Shown here: positions 6,044-7,949 of the stretch, in pieces | Position numbering within the stretch: position 1 is the first letter of the stretch | How the letters are laid out: every line of letters begins with the position of its first letter | Notes under the pieces: model-generated | Told to the model about the DNA's origin: nothing | Seen by the model: only the letters and a program-made list of their open reading frames with translations | Database searches by the model: none | Assembly: GCA_024643595.1 (NCBI GenBank) | Contig: JAHEMS010000136.1 | Span: forward strand, 1-7,949 | Origin: Bacteroidota bacterium | GTDB lineage: Bacteria > Bacteroidota > Bacteroidia > Cytophagales > Cyclobacteriaceae | DNA length: 7,949 bases | Direction: 5' to 3' | Made by a program: the position numbers and the translations under genes

Positions 6044-7949
6044 ATGGACAAGTATTCATACCTATCGAATGCAGACGTTGGCTATCTCGACCAACTTTAT
6101 CAGAATTACCAAAAAGATACTAATTCAGTTGATGTTACGTGGCAGAAGTTTTTTGAGGGTTATGAATTTTCGCAACAGCGCTATGGCGAGAATGGTCAGC
6201 CAGCTGTGGGTGACACCGCCAGTATAAAAGAGACCCAGGTAAGAAACCTGATATTTCAGTACCGTTCTTTTGGTCACCTGAAATCAAACACCAACCCTGT
6301 GCGTCAGCGGAGGAATCACAATGTAAATTTTGACCATAAAAGTGTAGGGTTAACGGATGCCGATCTTGATACAGAATTTGATGTAGGAGCAGAAATCGGT
6401 ATGGGGCGGGCCTCCCTTAGAAAAATCATTGAAAAGCTGAAGGCTGTTTACATTGGACTGATTGGATTTGAGTACAACTTTATACGCAACGATGAAGTGC
6501 GTCAATGGTTTTTTAATAAATGTGAACAAGAGTACTATAATAACAATCCATCAATTGAAGAGAAGAGAAGAATTCTGAGTAAGCTGAATGAAGCTGTTGT
6601 ATTTGAAAATTTCTTGCATACTAAGTTTCTGGGGCAAAAGCGATTTTCGCTGGAAGGTGGTGAGAATACTATTCCTGCATTGCAAGCCATTATTAATAAA
6701 GCAGCGGAACTTGGAGTAAAGGAAACGGTTATTGGAATGGCACATCGTGGAAGGCTTAACGTATTGACCAATATCCTGGGAAAAACCTATGAACAAATAT
6801 TTACTGAGTTTGAAGGAAATGTAAGTCCTGACCTTACCATGGGTGATGGAGATGTCAAGTATCACCTGGGATACGCCAGTTATATTAATACACCTTCAAA
6901 AAATAAAATTTACGTAAAACTAACCCCCAATCCATCGCACCTCGAGGCGGTGAATCCTTTGGTAGTTGGTTACACGCGTGGTCAGATTGACGATGAATAT
7001 AATGAAGAGTTAAGTCAAGGTCTAGCCATTCTCATCCATGGCGATGCGGCTGTTGCGGGACAAGGAATCGTGTATGAGGTAGTACAGATGTCAGGATTGC
7101 CTGGCTATACCACAGGAGGTACTATTCACTTTGTCATTAACAATCAGGTTGGTTTTACAACAGATTATGATGATGCGCGAACGAGCATCTATTGTACAGA
7201 CATTGCCAAAATTGTGGATTCACCTGTTCTACACGTTAACGGAGACGATGCTGAGGCAGTAACATTTTGCGCCAATCTGGCGGTTGAGTATAGACAGAAA
7301 TTTGGCAAGGATATATTCATCGATCTTTTATGTTATCGAAGGCATGGTCATAATGAGAGTGATGAGCCCAAATTCACGCAGCCCAAGCTTTATAATCTCA
7401 TTGCCAAGCACCCAAACCCACGAGAAGTATACGTGAAGAAATTAGTAGATCGCGGGGATGTCGATGCAACTATTGCGGAAGATCTAGACAAAAGTTTCCG
7501 CAATCAACTTCAGGACCGCCTGAATGAAGTAAAGCAGAAACCCCTCCCTTATAAACCACAAAAGATTGAGGAAGAATGGGAGAAGTTGCGCAAATCAAAC
7601 CCTGAGGATTTTGACCAATCGCCTGATACGAGCATTAAACAATCCGTTATAGAAAAAGTGGGTAAAGCGCTCACAACCATTCCGGATGGATTTAAGCCAC
7701 TTAAGCAAATTGAAAAATTATTGAAGGACCGCAAGGAAGCATTTTTTGAATCTAAATTATTAGGCTGGGCGGAAGCAGAATTGCTGGCTTATGGATCTTT
7801 GCTTGCTGAAGGAGTTTTGGTGCGAATGTCCGGTCAGGATGTGAAACGAGGTACGTTCTCGCATCGACATGCTTATTTTTTTGATGCCAACACTAATGTG
7901 CCATATTGTGGTCTTGATCATGTGGAGAAAGGGCAAAAGAAACTTCACA
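6044..7949 (+). CDS. sucA: 2-oxoglutarate dehydrogenase E1 component (3' end outside window)
   Basis: Thiamine-diphosphate-dependent decarboxylase that takes 2-oxoglutarate and passes the succinyl group to the lipoyl arm of E2 (SucB) in the TCA cycle. The 635 codons present are about two thirds of a family length of roughly 930. Residues 1-45 are the E2-binding N-terminal segment (YLDQLYQNYQKD, then WQKFFEGY). The ThDP domain follows: GMAHRGRLNVL (His234), NPSHLEAVNPLVVG (His299), GDAAVAGQG (Asp334) and the paired asparagines of INNQVGFTT (Asn366, Asn367), matching E. coli His260, His298, Asp333 and Asn366. RRHGHNESDEP (432-442) is also typical. The second, transketolase-like domain begins near residue 570 (WAEAELLAYGSLLAEG, then RGTFSHRHA) and is cut by the window end. 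ATG 6044 gives the usual MDKYSY start; in-frame ATGs at 5999-6005 would add a hydrophobic extension but lie upstream of the -7 box. Confidence 0.97.
   Translation, partial: MDKYSYLSNADVGYLDQLYQNYQKDTNSVDVTWQKFFEGYEFSQQRYGENGQPAVGDTASIKETQVRNLIFQYRSFGHLKSNTNPVRQRRNHNVNFDHKSVGLTDADLDTEFDVGAEIGMGRASLRKIIEKLKAVYIGLIGFEYNFIRNDEVRQWFFNKCEQEYYNNNPSIEEKRRILSKLNEAVVFENFLHTKFLGQKRFSLEGGENTIPALQAIINKAAELGVKETVIGMAHRGRLNVLTNILGKTYEQIFTEFEGNVSPDLTMGDGDVKYHLGYASYINTPSKNKIYVKLTPNPSHLEAVNPLVVGYTRGQIDDEYNEELSQGLAILIHGDAAVAGQGIVYEVVQMSGLPGYTTGGTIHFVINNQVGFTTDYDDARTSIYCTDIAKIVDSPVLHVNGDDAEAVTFCANLAVEYRQKFGKDIFIDLLCYRRHGHNESDEPKFTQPKLYNLIAKHPNPREVYVKKLVDRGDVDATIAEDLDKSFRNQLQDRLNEVKQKPLPYKPQKIEEEWEKLRKSNPEDFDQSPDTSIKQSVIEKVGKALTTIPDGFKPLKQIEKLLKDRKEAFFESKLLGWAEAELLAYGSLLAEGVLVRMSGQDVKRGTFSHRHAYFFDANTNVPYCGLDHVEKGQKKLH

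Noticed and set aside
6021..6227. Plus-strand 68-residue open frame at the start of sucA
   Set aside because: It is a different frame of the sucA coding sequence; the sucA frame itself carries clear E1 motifs and stays open to the window edge.
6535..7948. Minus-strand open frames opposite sucA
   Set aside because: All lie within the well-supported sucA coding region and show no family motifs or starts with promoters.
1..7949. Mobile elements, CRISPR arrays, tRNA/rRNA genes, defence or secondary-metabolism loci
   Set aside because: I saw no transposase or integrase motifs, no spaced direct repeats, no tRNA-like cloverleaf and no unfamiliar gene cluster; the region is ordinary core genome apart from the points listed.

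Overview
The window looks like a chromosomal housekeeping segment from a Bacteroidota bacterium, probably from the Cytophagales side of the phylum; the phylum is well supported, the order is a guess. The evidence is threefold. Promoters fit the phylum's TTTG / TAnnTTTG consensus instead of TTGACA / TATAAT. There are no clear Shine-Dalgarno sequences, and leaders are A-rich. Several proteins have forms typical of the phylum: a long-tailed ribosomal protein S16, an AccD without its zinc-ribbon cysteines, a DhnA-type class I aldolase, and an MG2-plus-plug-like surface protein.

Layout. Positions 2-1450 (+) hold the C-terminal part of a large MG2-like protein that ends in a TonB-plug-like domain; its start lies outside the window. 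It converges on a leftward block running from 5850 down to 1498: rpsP, rimM, trmD, rplS, class I fructose-bisphosphate aldolase, accD. From 6044 (+) to the window edge lies sucA, the 2-oxoglutarate dehydrogenase E1 subunit, divergent from rpsP and truncated at its 3' end after 635 codons.

Transcription. rpsP-rimM-trmD-rplS is the classic ribosome and tRNA maturation operon. It has a promoter upstream of rpsP, a strong hairpin with a T-tract between rpsP and rimM (a likely attenuator), a probable internal promoter before rplS, and a terminator after rplS. The aldolase and accD form a second leftward unit with its own promoter (TTTG-N20-TATATTTG). Two annotated-looking TTG starts (aldolase at 3480, rplS at 3990) coincide with the TTG of -7 boxes, so downstream ATG starts were chosen. 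The rpsP and rplS promoter/leader regions share a near-identical stretch of about 25 nt.

I found no mobile element, CRISPR array, RNA gene, phage or defence locus, and no new multi-gene system. The points most worth a second look are regulatory: the shared rpsP/rplS leader element and the rpsP-rimM attenuator. The zinc-less AccD is also notable.
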